Origin: Ampelocalamus luodianensis
Lineage: Eukaryota; Streptophyta; Magnoliopsida; Poales; Poaceae
Direction: 5' to 3'
DNA length: 64,000 nt
Assembly: GCA_036346255.1 (NCBI GenBank)
Contig: CM070617.1
Location: 5,497,501 to 5,561,500 of the forward strand
Part shown: in pieces, positions 45,307 through 55,992 of the stretch
How positions within the stretch are numbered: position 1 is the first letter of the stretch
Layout: each line of letters begins with the position of its first letter
Position numbers and translations under genes: made by a program
Notes under the pieces: generated by a model
Database searches by the model: none
The model's input: only the letters and a program-made list of their open reading frames with translations
Told to the model about the DNA's origin: nothing

Positions 45307-46328
45307 GTATATGAAGCAAGTGCCCGGTTATGAGGATAAGCGGTATCCGAACCATGTTTGTTGTTTGGATAAAGCTTTATCTGGCTTAAAACAAGCATCA
45401 CATGCTTGGTTCTCAAGGTTGAGCTCGAAGCTTCAAGCGCTAGGATTTGTGCCCTCCAAAACCGATGTGTCTTTGTTCATATATGGCAGCAAGGGAGTCA
45501 CAATCTATATGCTCATCTATATTGATTATATTATAGTGGCAAGTTCTTCGAGTGCTGCATTTGAGATTCTGTTGAATCAACTTCAAGAAGACTTTGCCGT
45601 GAAAGACCTTGGTGATCTAAGTTTCTTGGATATTGAAGTGCAACGAGGAAAGCATGACATCACCTTGTCACAGCGCAAGTACATTGGGGAGCTGCTAGCC
45701 CGAGCTAGGATGAAGGACTGCAAGGGAGTTTCCACTCCTATGTCCTCTTCTAAGCGGCTGTCTAAGAAAGATGGCGAGCCATTGTCAGATGATGATGGAA
45801 CAAAGTATCGAAGTATTGTTGGTGCTCTACAGTACCTTACTCTCACTAGGCTTGATATTTCTTTTTCAGTAAACAATGCATGTTAGTTTCTTGCTGCACC
45901 GACGAGCTCACATTGGATGGCGATCAAACGAATTCTTCGGTACCTCAAACTTACTTTGGTTACTGGTTTGCTGATCAAGAGGTCACCTTCCACTTTGATT
46001 AGCGCCTTCTCTGACACCGATTGGGTTGGATGTCCTGATGATCGACGATCAACCAGGGGATATGAAGTGTTTTTTTGGCTCTAACTTGATTGCGTGGAGT
46101 TCAAGGAAGCATAATGTTGTATCACGGTCCAGTGCAAAGGCTGAATACAAAGCATTGGTGAATGCTACAACTGAGGTAATCTGGGTACAGTCGCTGCTTC
46201 GTGAGCTATGAATTTTTCAGTCCAGACCGCCGAGTCTTTGGTGTGACAACTTGGGAGCTACTTACCTCTCAGCCAACCCGATGTTTCATGCACGCACAAA
46301 ACATATCGAGGTGGATTTTCATTTTGTC
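45307..46328 (+). pseudogene. copia reverse transcriptase C-terminal part and RNase H, broken
   Basis: Begins at [16 protein letters not shown], then [16 protein letters not shown]. The catalytic YVDD box is read as YIDY, so the second aspartate is lost. [18 protein letters not shown] and [10 protein letters not shown] follow, and RNase H appears as [21 protein letters not shown] with stops. It ends at VDFHFV where the foreign segment begins. RNase H resumes at 48843. Confidence 0.88.
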
Positions 46329-47194
46329 GAGAATTTGAGACCATCTGCTGTAGCCCTTTTCCTTTGCACGATGGATCATCCAAAGGGCGCAGAAGGTAGA
46401 GAGGAAGATTGCCCTTGACGAGTTCCCAATCTTGTCCTCGGCATCGAGAGGATAGGTTACTAGAAGTTCAAAAGATCAAGCAACTGGAGTTAATTTGAAT
46501 TTGAATGATTTTACGGTCGCATCGTTGGTGTGTAATACGTGACTTGTAATTCCGCGCAGTATGAACGCGGTAGTACAAACCGGAGTGAATCTAACCAAAA
46601 ATTGATGTTTCTTTTGGTTTGAATCCAAGAAATAGATGTACTAACATCATTAAACACCAATCTTGCTATTTTGCCCAACTAGAATCACACAAAAACATCC
46701 GCATTTCAAATCAACTAGAAAGTGACCTAGGTTTGAATCAAGCGGTAAAACGAAGATTTAAGGATGTTTTACCTTGAGAGATGGAGGAGTTAAACCCTAG
46801 AGATGCAAGGGTTCACCAAGATTTGAGAAACAACCGAGTGGAAAGGAGTTTTGGGAGAAAGGATTTTCGGGAGAGAAAGAGAAGAGAGAGAAAAAAAAGA
46901 GGCACGGGAAAAAATGACCTCAGGTTACTTTTCTTTCAAAGCGATCATGGTAGTTCCGCCCTTTGGCCGTCGGTAATACCGCAAAGCGGTAATCTTGTGG
47001 TTTTTGTGCGGTAGTACCGCGGCTGCAATCTGCACATAACCCTCCGGTCATACCGATTATCCCGAACTTCAAAACAGTTCTGGATAAAGATGAGATGAGA
47101 TTATTTGCAAATGATCATCACAATGCATGAGGCAAATGTTTCAACAAATGTTTGAATAGTCTATGACATTTAATTCATTCCTCAATTTGCAAAA

Positions 47195-47655
47195 CCGCCT
47201 TCATCTAATGGTTTGGTGAAAATGTCCGCTAATTGATCTTGGTTCGGATGTGACTAATTTCAATATCTCCCTTGCCCACATGATCTCTCAAGAAATGGTG
47301 GCGAATGTCGATATGCTTGGTTCTTGAGTGTTGAACAGGATTATTTGCTATTTTCACCGCACTATCATTATCACATAAAGAGGCATTTTATTAATTTTGA
47401 TTCCATAATCCATCAAGGTTTGCCTCATCCATAGTAATTGAGCACAACAACTACCCGCGAGACATATTCGGCCGGCGGTGGATAAAGCTATGGAGTTTTG
47501 TTTCTTGGATGACCATGATACTAAAGATCTCCTAATAATTGACAATTTCCGAGGTGTTTTTCTATCCACTTTGCAACCCGCATAATCGAGTCAAGTATCC
47601 AATTAAATCAAATTTAGCACCTTTAGGGAACCATAAGCGATGCTAGAGGAATGCT
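47195..47655 (-). pseudogene. copia RNase H (minus-strand fragment), frameshifted
   Basis: Minus-strand reading gives SLVSWSSKKQNSIALSTA and LLWMRQTLMDYGIKI, characteristic of copia RNase H, followed by a decayed DIFTKPL-like end near 47200. Frame breaks separate it from the reverse transcriptase. Confidence 0.8.
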
Positions 47656-48621
47656 TTAAATATCTCGAGATTCTTTTACGGCCATTAAATGACACTCTTT
47701 TGGAGATGCTTGAGACCGTGCACACATGCAAACACTAAACATGATATCGGGCCTAGATGCGGTAAGATAAAGTAAACTACCAATCATAGACCTATAAAGC
47801 TTTAAATCTACCGATTTACCTCCCTCATTAAGGTCGAGATGACCGTTGGTTGCCATGGGAGTCTTGATAGGTTTTGCATCTTCCATGCCAAATCTCTTAA
47901 TCAAGTCCTTTACATACTTTGTTTGACTTACAAAAGTTCCATCTTTGAGTTGCTTGATTTGAAGTCCAAGGAAATAGCTAAGCTCTCCAATCATGGATAT
48001 TTCAAATTCCCTAGACATCATATCACCAAATTCTTTGCAAAAGTCTTGATTAGTGGATCCAAAAATGATATCATCAACATAAATTTGACATACAAAGAAA
48101 TCATTATCCAAGATTTTGGTGAACAAAGTTGAATCAATTTTCCCAATTTTGAACCCTTTTGAAACTAGAAAATCTCTGAGGCGTTCATACCATGCTCTAG
48201 GAGCTTGTTTAAGACCATAGAGCGCCTTGGAGAGTTTATAGACATGATTAGGATTCTTAGGATCTTCAAAACTGGGTGGTTGTTCAACGAACACAAGTTC
48301 GGATATTTCTCCATTTAAGAAAGCACTTTTGACATCCATTTGAAATAATTTAATATCAAAGCATGATGCAAAAGCAAGTAGTATACGAATTGACTCAAGT
48401 CTAGCTACGGGAGCAAAAGTTTCACCAAAATCCAAACCTTCGACTTGTGAAAAACCTTGTGCGACCAATCTTGCTTTGTTTCTTACTACCATGCCATTTT
48501 CATCTTGCTTGTTTCTAAACACCCATCTTGTACCAATGATATTGTGTTCTTTGGGTCTATCCACTAATGTCCAAACTTCGTTTCGAATGAAATTATTGAG
48601 CTCTTCATGCATTGCAATCAT
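47656..48621 (-). pseudogene. copia reverse transcriptase (minus-strand fragment)
   Basis: An open frame of 321 codons reads MIAMHEELNNFIRNEVWTLV, GTRWVFRNKQDENG, LFQMDVKSAFLNGEI, YKLSKALYGLKQAPRAWYE, then an intact catalytic IYVDDIIFGST, LSYFLGLQIKQ and LTASRPDIMFSV. It is the best-preserved reverse transcriptase in the window. It has lost its gag and integrase, so it is part of a dead fragment even though this domain looks intact. Confidence 0.9.
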
Positions 48622-48842
48622 CCAATCCGGATCTTCAAGTGCTTCATCTATATTCTTAGGCTCAAGTGAAGAGACAAAAGAGTAATGTTCACAAAATGAA
48701 GCAACACGAGATCGAGTTTGAACACTTACTTACATCACCCAATATTTGATCATTTGAGATAGCAATTTTACCCAATCCTATTACCTTTCCTTTACTATTA
48801 TCTCCAAAGGTGATCTTGTCACTTCCTTTTACGTTCTCGAAT

Positions 48843-49043
48843 GCCAACCCGATGTTTCATGCACGCACAAAACATATCGAGGTGGATTTTCATTTTGTCA
48901 GAGAAAGGGTGGCGCAGAAGTTGCTAGACATCCGGTTCATCTCTTCTCAAGATCAACTAGCAGATATCTTCACAAAGCCTTTAGTTGTTCGATCGTTTAC
49001 AAGTCTTAAGCGCAATCACAACCTTTGCTATGACAGAGATTGA
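48843..49043 (+). pseudogene. copia RNase H C-terminus (outer element, resumed)
   Basis: Resumes the outer element with [15 protein letters not shown], then [28 protein letters not shown], the canonical end of copia pol, and stops at TGA just before the purine tract and 3' LTR. Confidence 0.88.
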
Positions 49044-49050
49044 GGGAGAC

Positions 49051-49269
49051 TGATAAAATGTATAGGTCGATTTACACTAGGCTTAAGATAGAATTATATC
49101 TAACCAAATCAATTGTGATCTGTTGTAATTTGCTAAGGGTTTGTTACCATATAACCGAGTTGTATAATATTTCCCTTCCGGCAATACAAGTATATAAAGA
49201 GAAGAGAGGCAACCGTGTTGGGTGCCAAGCAGCTCCAAATACAATCTCATCTAGAATTTAGTTTCTTTA
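49051..49269 (+). repeat. 3' LTR (copia)
   Basis: 219 bp, begins TGATAAAATG, ends TTTCTTTA, then CGGAT. The same TATA-like gtatataaagagaag as in the 5' copy is present. Confidence 0.93.
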
Positions 49270-49274
49270 CGGAT

Positions 49275-50600
49275 CAGTCGGTAGGTAGGGCGGCACTGTT
49301 GGCTGTGACTTGGGGTTGGGAGTACTCGCCGACGGATCCCTGGACGGTGATTTGTGCTCATCACTTCATCTTCTTCTTCCTTGAGTCGTCTTCAAGACCA
49401 GGTAGGGGGACCAACAACATCGTCTCGTTTCTACTCTGCACCATACACGTACGGTGCATCTCCTCGGTCAGTTGTCTGTTTACCCATGCCGGGATGCACA
49501 CCACACCTCGACATGCCATCATTTTGCACGGATGGACAGGGTAAAACACACGACGTGTCATCAATTAACGCTAGGATCATCCTGTTGACAATTTGTAGCG
49601 CATCGGAGGATCAAAGGACACGTTTCGTTTATAGTTTGCAGTAGCTGCTGGTGATGGTAGTTTACTGAAACTATCTTGCTTCTGCCTCTTGATAGTGCGA
49701 AGAAGAGCTATGTATGCACTTGTAAATTGTAATGCAAATAGAAAACTATTGAGTTACATGCACCAATTAATTCACCTAAAAACTTAAGTTTATAAGAAAA
49801 CACAGACAATTCACTTATATTTCAAAAAAAAAAAACATATCGTAGAACATGGGTTTCCAATAATAGAAATCGTAGTTTTATTGTTGATTTGTGCAGACTA
49901 GTCAATTTATTTTTTATGACGCACTTTATGCTCCTATTAAAAGTGTTCAGTGTGTCTCGAGTATATTATATTAGTGCTGGAATTAGTGACTAATGGAGAG
50001 AGAGAGAGAGAGAGAGAGAGAAGCCATGCCGAACGAAGGAGTATTTTATGGTCCCGAAACAGTCGGGTTACGGCGCGAGAGGAGCCTGGACTCCGAACTC
50101 GGTGAAGCCATCCAAACTCCAAACTCCGAAGAGCATCTTTGTCACTTGGGGATGGTAAAAAAGGCCCAAACGCTTGCCTCCAAAGCCACGCGATTATTCT
50201 AGGCAACAGTAACGATGTCGATGGGAACGTGCGATCGCTAATCAAACAGTAATCCTCGGCCCCAGAGGATTCCGGCAACGTTGTTTACGAATGGCAATCC
50301 ATATTCCGGCGCGAACAAAGTAAAAACTAAAGTGGGCAGGACGAGACATATTTTTCCCAAACAACCAAATTAAGAAGGGATTATTTGAATCCGAATTGTC
50401 TAACCTACTACTAATTCACTACCTATGATGCTAACCAAGTTGCCTCGGGACGCTCCTCACATCCACCCGTCCAGCCCTGTTTAGCCAGTTCCAGCAGGAA
50501 TTAGAAAAGTTCTCCGCGTTTAAACATGCCAACAATACTACCATAGATTGGTACTCTAGAGAATAAATGCGGTTCTCTTAAGTTAGTTTTGGTCTACAAA
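49275..50600. other. intergenic with GA microsatellite
   Basis: No gene recognised. 49995-50021 is a (GA)n microsatellite. 50030-50280 is open on the minus strand without any motif. Confidence 0.4.
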
Positions 50601-50839
50601 TTATCATTCATCTAATTCTAAATATAAGTCGTTTTGAATATTGATATAATCTCCAGGATAAAATTATGACTATCATTTTTTTAATTAAAATATATTGTTC
50701 CAAATAGAAATAATTATACATTATGAAAGTATGTTTCGTGACGTATCTAATAATACCACTTTCATGTTTATCAATCCAGGTAATTCTTTATATATTGATG
50801 ATAAATCCTAAAACGAATTACATTTTGAATCGGAGGCAG
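50601..50839. mobile_element. degenerate Stowaway (Tc1/mariner) MITE
   Basis: The inverted right end GTACTGCCTCCGATTCAAAA and the left end ATTCATCTAATTCTAAATATAAGTCG are decayed versions of the Stowaway end CTCCCTCCGTTTCAAAATATAAGTCG. Both continue with CGTTTT(A/G). The right end abuts a TA dinucleotide. Confidence 0.7.
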
Positions 50840-52324
50840 TACCGTACCATCGATGCAGCAGCTTTTCGACGTAGCGTTACCCGCCAAACACCACGTATTA
50901 ATGGCTACAGTGATATAGCATACACCATTAACAAAAGAAACATACCCGATGAATAAGCCACCTGAGCTTTGTTGCTCTGTGCGCTTGGAAGCTCAAACGA
51001 AGCCCGGAGGCGGTACTACTACCCATCACGCAAGATGCAGGGATTGAGACCAGTAAAAGCCATCAAGAGGGGGATCAGTACGCACTAGTACTAGTACAAG
51101 CAGCAAGGGTACAAGTTTTTAAAAATGCGGACGGTTGGAATTGGATCCGATCTCCCCTGCGCCTCAAGACAGCAGCAACGACAAGGGGCGAGGGGCCAAA
51201 CCAACCAAAAGCTAGCGTTGCAGTTCGTTTGTACGCGTGTTTTCGCTCGTTTCGCTCGCTTCCACTCCGCCGGCTTCGAAGACCGTGGCAGGCAGGCAGG
51301 CAGGCAGGCAGAGAGAGAGAAAAGGAGGAGAAAGCCAAGCTAGCCCTGACAACTGTGCGCATGTGAGCCTGCAGTACAAAGCGCCACACCTTTTCGTGCT
51401 ACCTCTGACATTTCTGTTTTTTTTTAAAAAAAAAAAACCATCTCAGTGTTTTTTTGAGACGGAAATTCTCAGCTACTTTCGGCCCAAACGCTGAAGAGGC
51501 CCACAGAAAATGAGAAGGGCAAAACCAGAGTCCACAAGGCTACTGCTTCCATTAGCCGCCGTATATTGCTGCAAATTTGCAAAGAGATTCCTAGGTTTCT
51601 ACTGTTTGGTAGTCACGCGCAGAATGGCAGAAGCGTGATAGGGTGATACACCAACACCGCACGCTACCCCTATCCTTGGTGCTGCATATGCAGAAGGATC
51701 TGGCTGTTTCCCCTCCGCGTATTAATTCCATTCCTTGACGGCCAAAAATCACCGGATTCTCCCAGGAATTCCTCCTTTCTACCATCACGAGGAATGCCTC
51801 GCGCCTTCCGAAACATCACTGCAAAAAGTTCACCCCACGACCACGCAAGCAATATACCACATAAGCCCGCCGTGCATGTGACCTATTCATGGGCGGCCCT
51901 GACCCAAGCCCGGTCCGATTTTTCCTGGCTGGGGCCTTGAATTTCCGTCTGAAGGTCCCACCTAAAGCCCGAAAGAGCCCCGCAATGGGTACAAGAACGA
52001 TAAAAAAAACTATATTTTATTTTAAACATGAATTAAATATTAAATTTTATTCTAAAAAAGAATTCAAATAATATTATTTTATGGGGAAACCCAATTTTCG
52101 GGCTAGGCAGGCTTTGAACAGTTCCTATGTAATCTCAGTTCATATAATGATATGCAAGACGATGAAAAATAATAGTATAAAACCCGGGTGCTTCGCATGT
52201 GAGGTTGGACCAACCTCGGAACATTTCCAATAACCCGCCCATTAACTTCAAGGAGAGGGGGTCTAGGAGGGCATCCTGCTGCGTAACTGAATGTTGCAAG
52301 AACACAAGATGGGAGGTGGATTAC
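50840..52324. other. intergenic; microsatellite and decayed repeats
   Basis: 51286-51320 is a (GGCA)n run followed by (GA)n. 51885-52110 contains repeated gccc(g/a)a and cgggct motifs at opposite ends of an AT-rich core, possibly a decayed hAT-like element. No gene recognised. Confidence 0.35.
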
Positions 52325-52458
52325 CGCAGAGCTTTGGGGATTGCAGCATTTCGTGGATCCAGCTTCGAGGCCTCGAGAAGCATATCAGAAGCGCCGGCAT
52401 AATCCTGACACAACGTAAAATAGCACGCTTGTGAGGTGAACACACAGGCAGATCAAGC

Positions 52459-53011
52459 CTGTTTATGTTGGTTCGTTGGATCATTTGATCCTGAACCGTT
52501 CGGTACGGGAAATGAGCTCGTTTAAGTGTTTAGTTGTTGAATAGAATCAAACCATTCGGGATGAGATGATTCAAAAATGAGAATATTATATGTTTATGTT
52601 GTATCATCCCGTTCAGGAAAAAAATTCCGAACCACACCGTTCACTAGAATTCCGAGGCGCGCATGGAAAAAAAAGCATGCTTTACGAGTTTCAAATGACC
52701 ATATTTTCTAAACCGAGTATCTGATTTGTGACCCGATTGAACCGTTGTGTTACTTGTCATTTAATCAACAAAACAAGACCACTCTTGACATATTTTACTG
52801 CAAAAAATATTATTAATGTATCATCATATCCCACCAACCAAACACCATCTTGAACTATTCAGGATCATCCTATCCCACCAACTAAACAAAATCATATATC
52901 ATCATATCCCACCAACCAAACACAATACTTGAATCATCTCATCTAGGACAATCTCATCCTACTTGTACCATCTCATCCCATTCAACCTCGTTCTACCAAC
53001 CAAACGCACAC
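52459..53011. mobile_element. Tourist/PIF-like MITE with iterated terminal motif
   Basis: The inverted right end GTGTGCGTTTGGTTGGTAG lies next to TAA (53012-53014). The block at about 52700-52800 (tattttctaaaccgagtat...cttgtcattt) is the inverted counterpart of 41930-42015. Near the right end tatcccaccaa(c/t)(c/t)aaac is repeated three times before the terminal ctaccaaccaaacgcac. The left end is eroded. It lies in the intron between the two TPR exons. Confidence 0.7.
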
Positions 53012-53318
53012 TAAGACTGCTGACTGACTGTTGAGAACTTAGTTTGAAGCTGGTTCTAGGCAAGAAACTGCGACTGATGCTTCCCGTTTGCTATGAACAT
53101 ACAGGTAGGCGGTAGCATGATGATCACCTGCAGCAAACAGAAGGGCGTTCCTTGACGGTAATAGCCTTTCGCTCAGTCAGGGGACATCCTGCTGTAGATA
53201 TGAGCATCCGACAGCGCCTCGTCGCCTATCCCAAGGCGCAGCCAACAAACGCTCTTTTTTAATAGGAGTTTGCATCTGTGTTGTCCAACTTCATCGCCTC
53301 GAGAAAACATTGGCCATT

Positions 53319-53559
53319 GGGGGCGTTTGGTTTCCTACCTCTGTAAATAAAATTAAATACTGGTAACATCAACAAAAAATGGTTATTGTTTGGTTTGCTA
53401 CTAAAATTTGGTAACATCAATGAAATCTAGTATTACACACGGACAATCCGAAAACGAGGTAATCACTCACCAAAACTTTAGCAATCTTTGGCTTTGTCTA
53501 GGTTTTAGCCATATCAAAAGTTTGGTTTAACTCGCATTGGCCATCAACCAAACAACCCC
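53319..53559. mobile_element. Tourist/PIF-like MITE, 241 bp
   Basis: Left end GGGGGCGTTTGGTTTCC and inverted right end GGGGTTGTTTGGTTGATGG. The flanking bases ATT and AAT(T) are uncertain as a duplication. AT-rich interior with repeated ggtaacatcaa, no coding capacity. Confidence 0.7.
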
Positions 53560-53725
53560 AATTGTCCCCGGAATTCCATATCAACAGAATGACATTCATT
53601 GCAACAGAATAGCGTAACATGGTTCTGAACCAGAAATGTAGAGCAAAACCAAGTGAATTGGGGGGAAATATAATGCGCGGGCCGAGGATGTGCCCCAACG
53701 ATTCCCTGGTGGATTTAATTCAGTT

Positions 53726-53751
53726 TTTTTTAGATAATGGAAGAGAAAAAA
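53726..53751 (-). mobile_element. 26-bp micro-retroposon insert
   Basis: ttttttagataatggaagagaaaaaa is flanked by GATTTAATTCAGTT on both sides (53712-53725 and 53752-53765; the T boundary is ambiguous by two bases). It is the same sequence as 1869-1897 with one substitution. On the minus strand it ends in ATCTAAAAAA(AA). Confidence 0.65.
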
Positions 53752-54719
53752 GATTTAATTCAGTTAGAAAACTGTTTTTCACACCTTCCCAACAGGGCCT
53801 AACTAGGAAAAGAATGCAACGCAACAGAGTCACGTAAAATCAACAACTGAGCAGGAATTACCATGCTGTACAGAAGTATTGCGGCATCATCAGTCCTTAA
53901 TTTGGAAAGCCGAGTTCCCTTGTAGTTTCAGGTCATCTTTCCTCTTGCAAGAGGCATTTCTGGCCTAAACAGAAAACTACTTTTAAGTCCAACAATTATC
54001 AAATAGCCCCAGGTTGAACAGTAAGGCCCATTAACTACTATACAAGTGCTTGGAAATCGATTAAGCCAAGACATCACATTGGGGTTCAAGTGATGCTGAA
54101 TATCTAGTTAACAGCAATATGACATACCCACTCCTTGTAAGCAGTAGAATTTACAAATCTAATTATCCCACCAACACTCCAATTTAGTTAGCATAGTTGC
54201 TGTGCGGCGGGTCACAGGTAACAAAAGTTCAACAACTTTGTGTTCGGCGTGGATTGCAGCAAGTTCTATTGGTGACCTATTAAGCTGTTGCAGTGTACGT
54301 AGAAGCCATGAATTTTCTAGGAAACCGTCTTGCTCAGGACTAAGGATTACAGAAGAATAATGAAGAATAATTTCGGTCAATTTTGCCTGTTATTTGAATT
54401 TTATCGGGTACCCGATAGAACCGAAAATCCTGATTTACATGCACCAGCCATAACTGCGACGCAATGCGGGCACGCCGCAACGCGAACAAAAGAAAAGGAT
54501 TTACATGCGACACAATGTGAATATAAGTGCGTACCGTTGTAGGTGGCCCAATGGAGTGGGTAGGCCGCTGTTGCGGTGTGGCCGAACGTGGCCGCCAGGC
54601 GCACGCGCCCAGAGCACGTGATCAGACGTGCGAGAAAGCTACGGAGGTTGAGAGGCGGTTGGTATATACCCGAGGTGGAGAGGATGTCAACAAGGAGGGT
54701 CGGATCCAAAAATAGCAAC

Positions 54720-55992
54720 CGATGTCAAACTAAACATTTTGCACTCAGGCAAGCTATCCTTGATCATTTCAGTAGTCGTATTTCTATACAAATTATTTTT
54801 ACCTATGATAAATATTATCTACCTGCATAAATTGTTTTATAAGAAAATAAGTTGTGCGGGTGTCGATTGCGATACGTATGTCCGATGGCCGGTTGATGTA
54901 GCAGCTGGTCATGAAAGGTTAGTAGGTGGGTAGAGGGTGCCCAAATTGGGTCTGATGGTGAGTGCGGGGCCCTCTACACACGGATAATATTTAAGGACAA
55001 AACCACTCTCACTCACGTTAGTGAGCCGTAATACCAGTGTCAACCACGGACCCGTTAAGACGGGCTAGGCTTAGTATCCATGTCAAGTAATAATACCTCC
55101 ACACGAGAACATACTATTGTATTTTTCTTTTTGTTTTAGCATGGAGGAATTCTGGCCTAGGAGCTGGGTGATGTATATCACCTAGTAGTGCTATATTGCG
55201 CTAGTGGAGTAGCGGGTGCGACCTGACTATAACAGTTTGGGAAAACCTAGCTGGGTGGAGGTATTAGGTACATACATCGGGAAAAGCTCTGGATTCTAAC
55301 CTAGCACCGTGTTAAAAGAAACACTGAAGTCTGAAGGTTACGGTCATGGGTTACCGTGGGTAAAATGATACAACCTCTGCAGAGTTTAAACGTGATCACG
55401 TATGTCTCCTGGATTGGACTCTATAGGAGCCATTTCAGAGGCTCGAACCCACGATACGAGTGACTAGTAGATTTTTAAATTGAACTTGTTTTTCCTCACA
55501 TAAAACTGTATTTTTAAACTATTGTGATCCTAAGTAGGGTCTGAAGATTGATGGGGTTAACTATTCATAACATCAACTTTGCTTATTAAGTGCTTGCTGA
55601 GTACAATCGTACTCACCCTTGCTATTAACCCCCTTGTTTAGAAGCGACGAACTGGATACATTAAAGCAATGCTAAATAACAACCTACGGTGGGGCTACTA
55701 CTTAGAGAACTTCGTACCACTTCATTCATGCCAAAATCCTAGTCTTAAGGCTGACAGGTGCGGATTGAAGGTAGTCCTAACTATTTCTCTGCCGCAACAC
55801 TCTTATTAGGGTAATTACTCGAGAAAGCGTGACTTTGTCAGGTAATAATCCTTAAGCCGGTGTCGTCACCAAAGGTGTGATGGCATAGGGCGTCATAGTT
55901 GTGCACAAGTAGAAGTGCTACTACATATGGAGCAGACGATGATTAGACTTGGGCTTTTATTCCACCTTGTCTCCCTCGTTTGTACACAAAAT
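54720..55992. other. non-coding, LTR-retroelement-like DNA
   Basis: No coding motif. 54900-55950 has the look of long untranslated or LTR regions of grass Ty3/gypsy-type elements (for example gcttgctgagtacaatcgta at about 55592), but I found no LTR pair or ends, so the assignment is an inference. Confidence 0.35.

Larger units (their letters stand above)
46329..48842 (-). mobile_element. fragment of a second copia element, inverted inside the first
   Basis: On the minus strand are a piece of the protease region (about 48730-48840), then directly the linker and complete reverse transcriptase (48621 downward), RNase H (to about 47195) and a non-coding 3' region (46334-47190) with ggtagtaccgcggc-like repeats. 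Gag, integrase and a 5' LTR are absent. A protease-to-reverse-transcriptase jump at about 48720 shows an internal deletion. Confidence 0.85.
46272..48899 (+). repeat. 57-bp direct duplication flanking the nested copia fragment
   Basis: 46272-46328 and 48843-48899 are identical for 57 bp (gccaacccgatgtttcatgc ... cattttgtc) and continue with gagaa / agagaa. They are far longer than the 5-bp duplication made by integrase. Confidence 0.93.
42366..49269 (+). mobile_element. Ty1/copia retrotransposon, inactive and nested, CGGAT target duplication
   Basis: Two 219-bp LTRs (42366-42584 and 49051-49269) differ at about fifteen positions by eye. The host duplication CGGAT lies at 42361-42365 and 49270-49274. 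A primer binding site TGGTATCA follows the 5' LTR and a purine tract tgagggagac precedes the 3' LTR. Domain order is gag, protease, integrase, reverse transcriptase, RNase H, which is copia order. Coding capacity is destroyed by stops, frameshifts, a deletion between integrase and reverse transcriptase, a solo LTR in gag (43450-44223) and a foreign copia piece in RNase H (46329-48842). Confidence 0.95.
52325..54700 (-). pseudogene. ankyrin-repeat/TPR protein gene remnant
   Basis: Minus-strand pieces in order. About 54537-54640 ends in AYPLHWATYNG at a possible donor. About 54190-54310 reads NRSPIELAAIHAEHKVVELLLPVT, an ankyrin repeat and its exit. 53128-53246 reads CWLRLGIGDEALSDAHIYSRMSPD then an in-frame TGA, AKGYYRQGTPFCLLQ. 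52325-52404 reads DYAGASDMLLEASKLDPRNAAIPKALR. The last two join in phase 0 with good GT-AG borders and form a TPR pair. Plant proteins with N-terminal ankyrin and C-terminal TPR repeats have this layout. The internal stop (at a usual Trp codon), upstream frameshifts and MITEs between exons point to a pseudogene. Confidence 0.75.
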
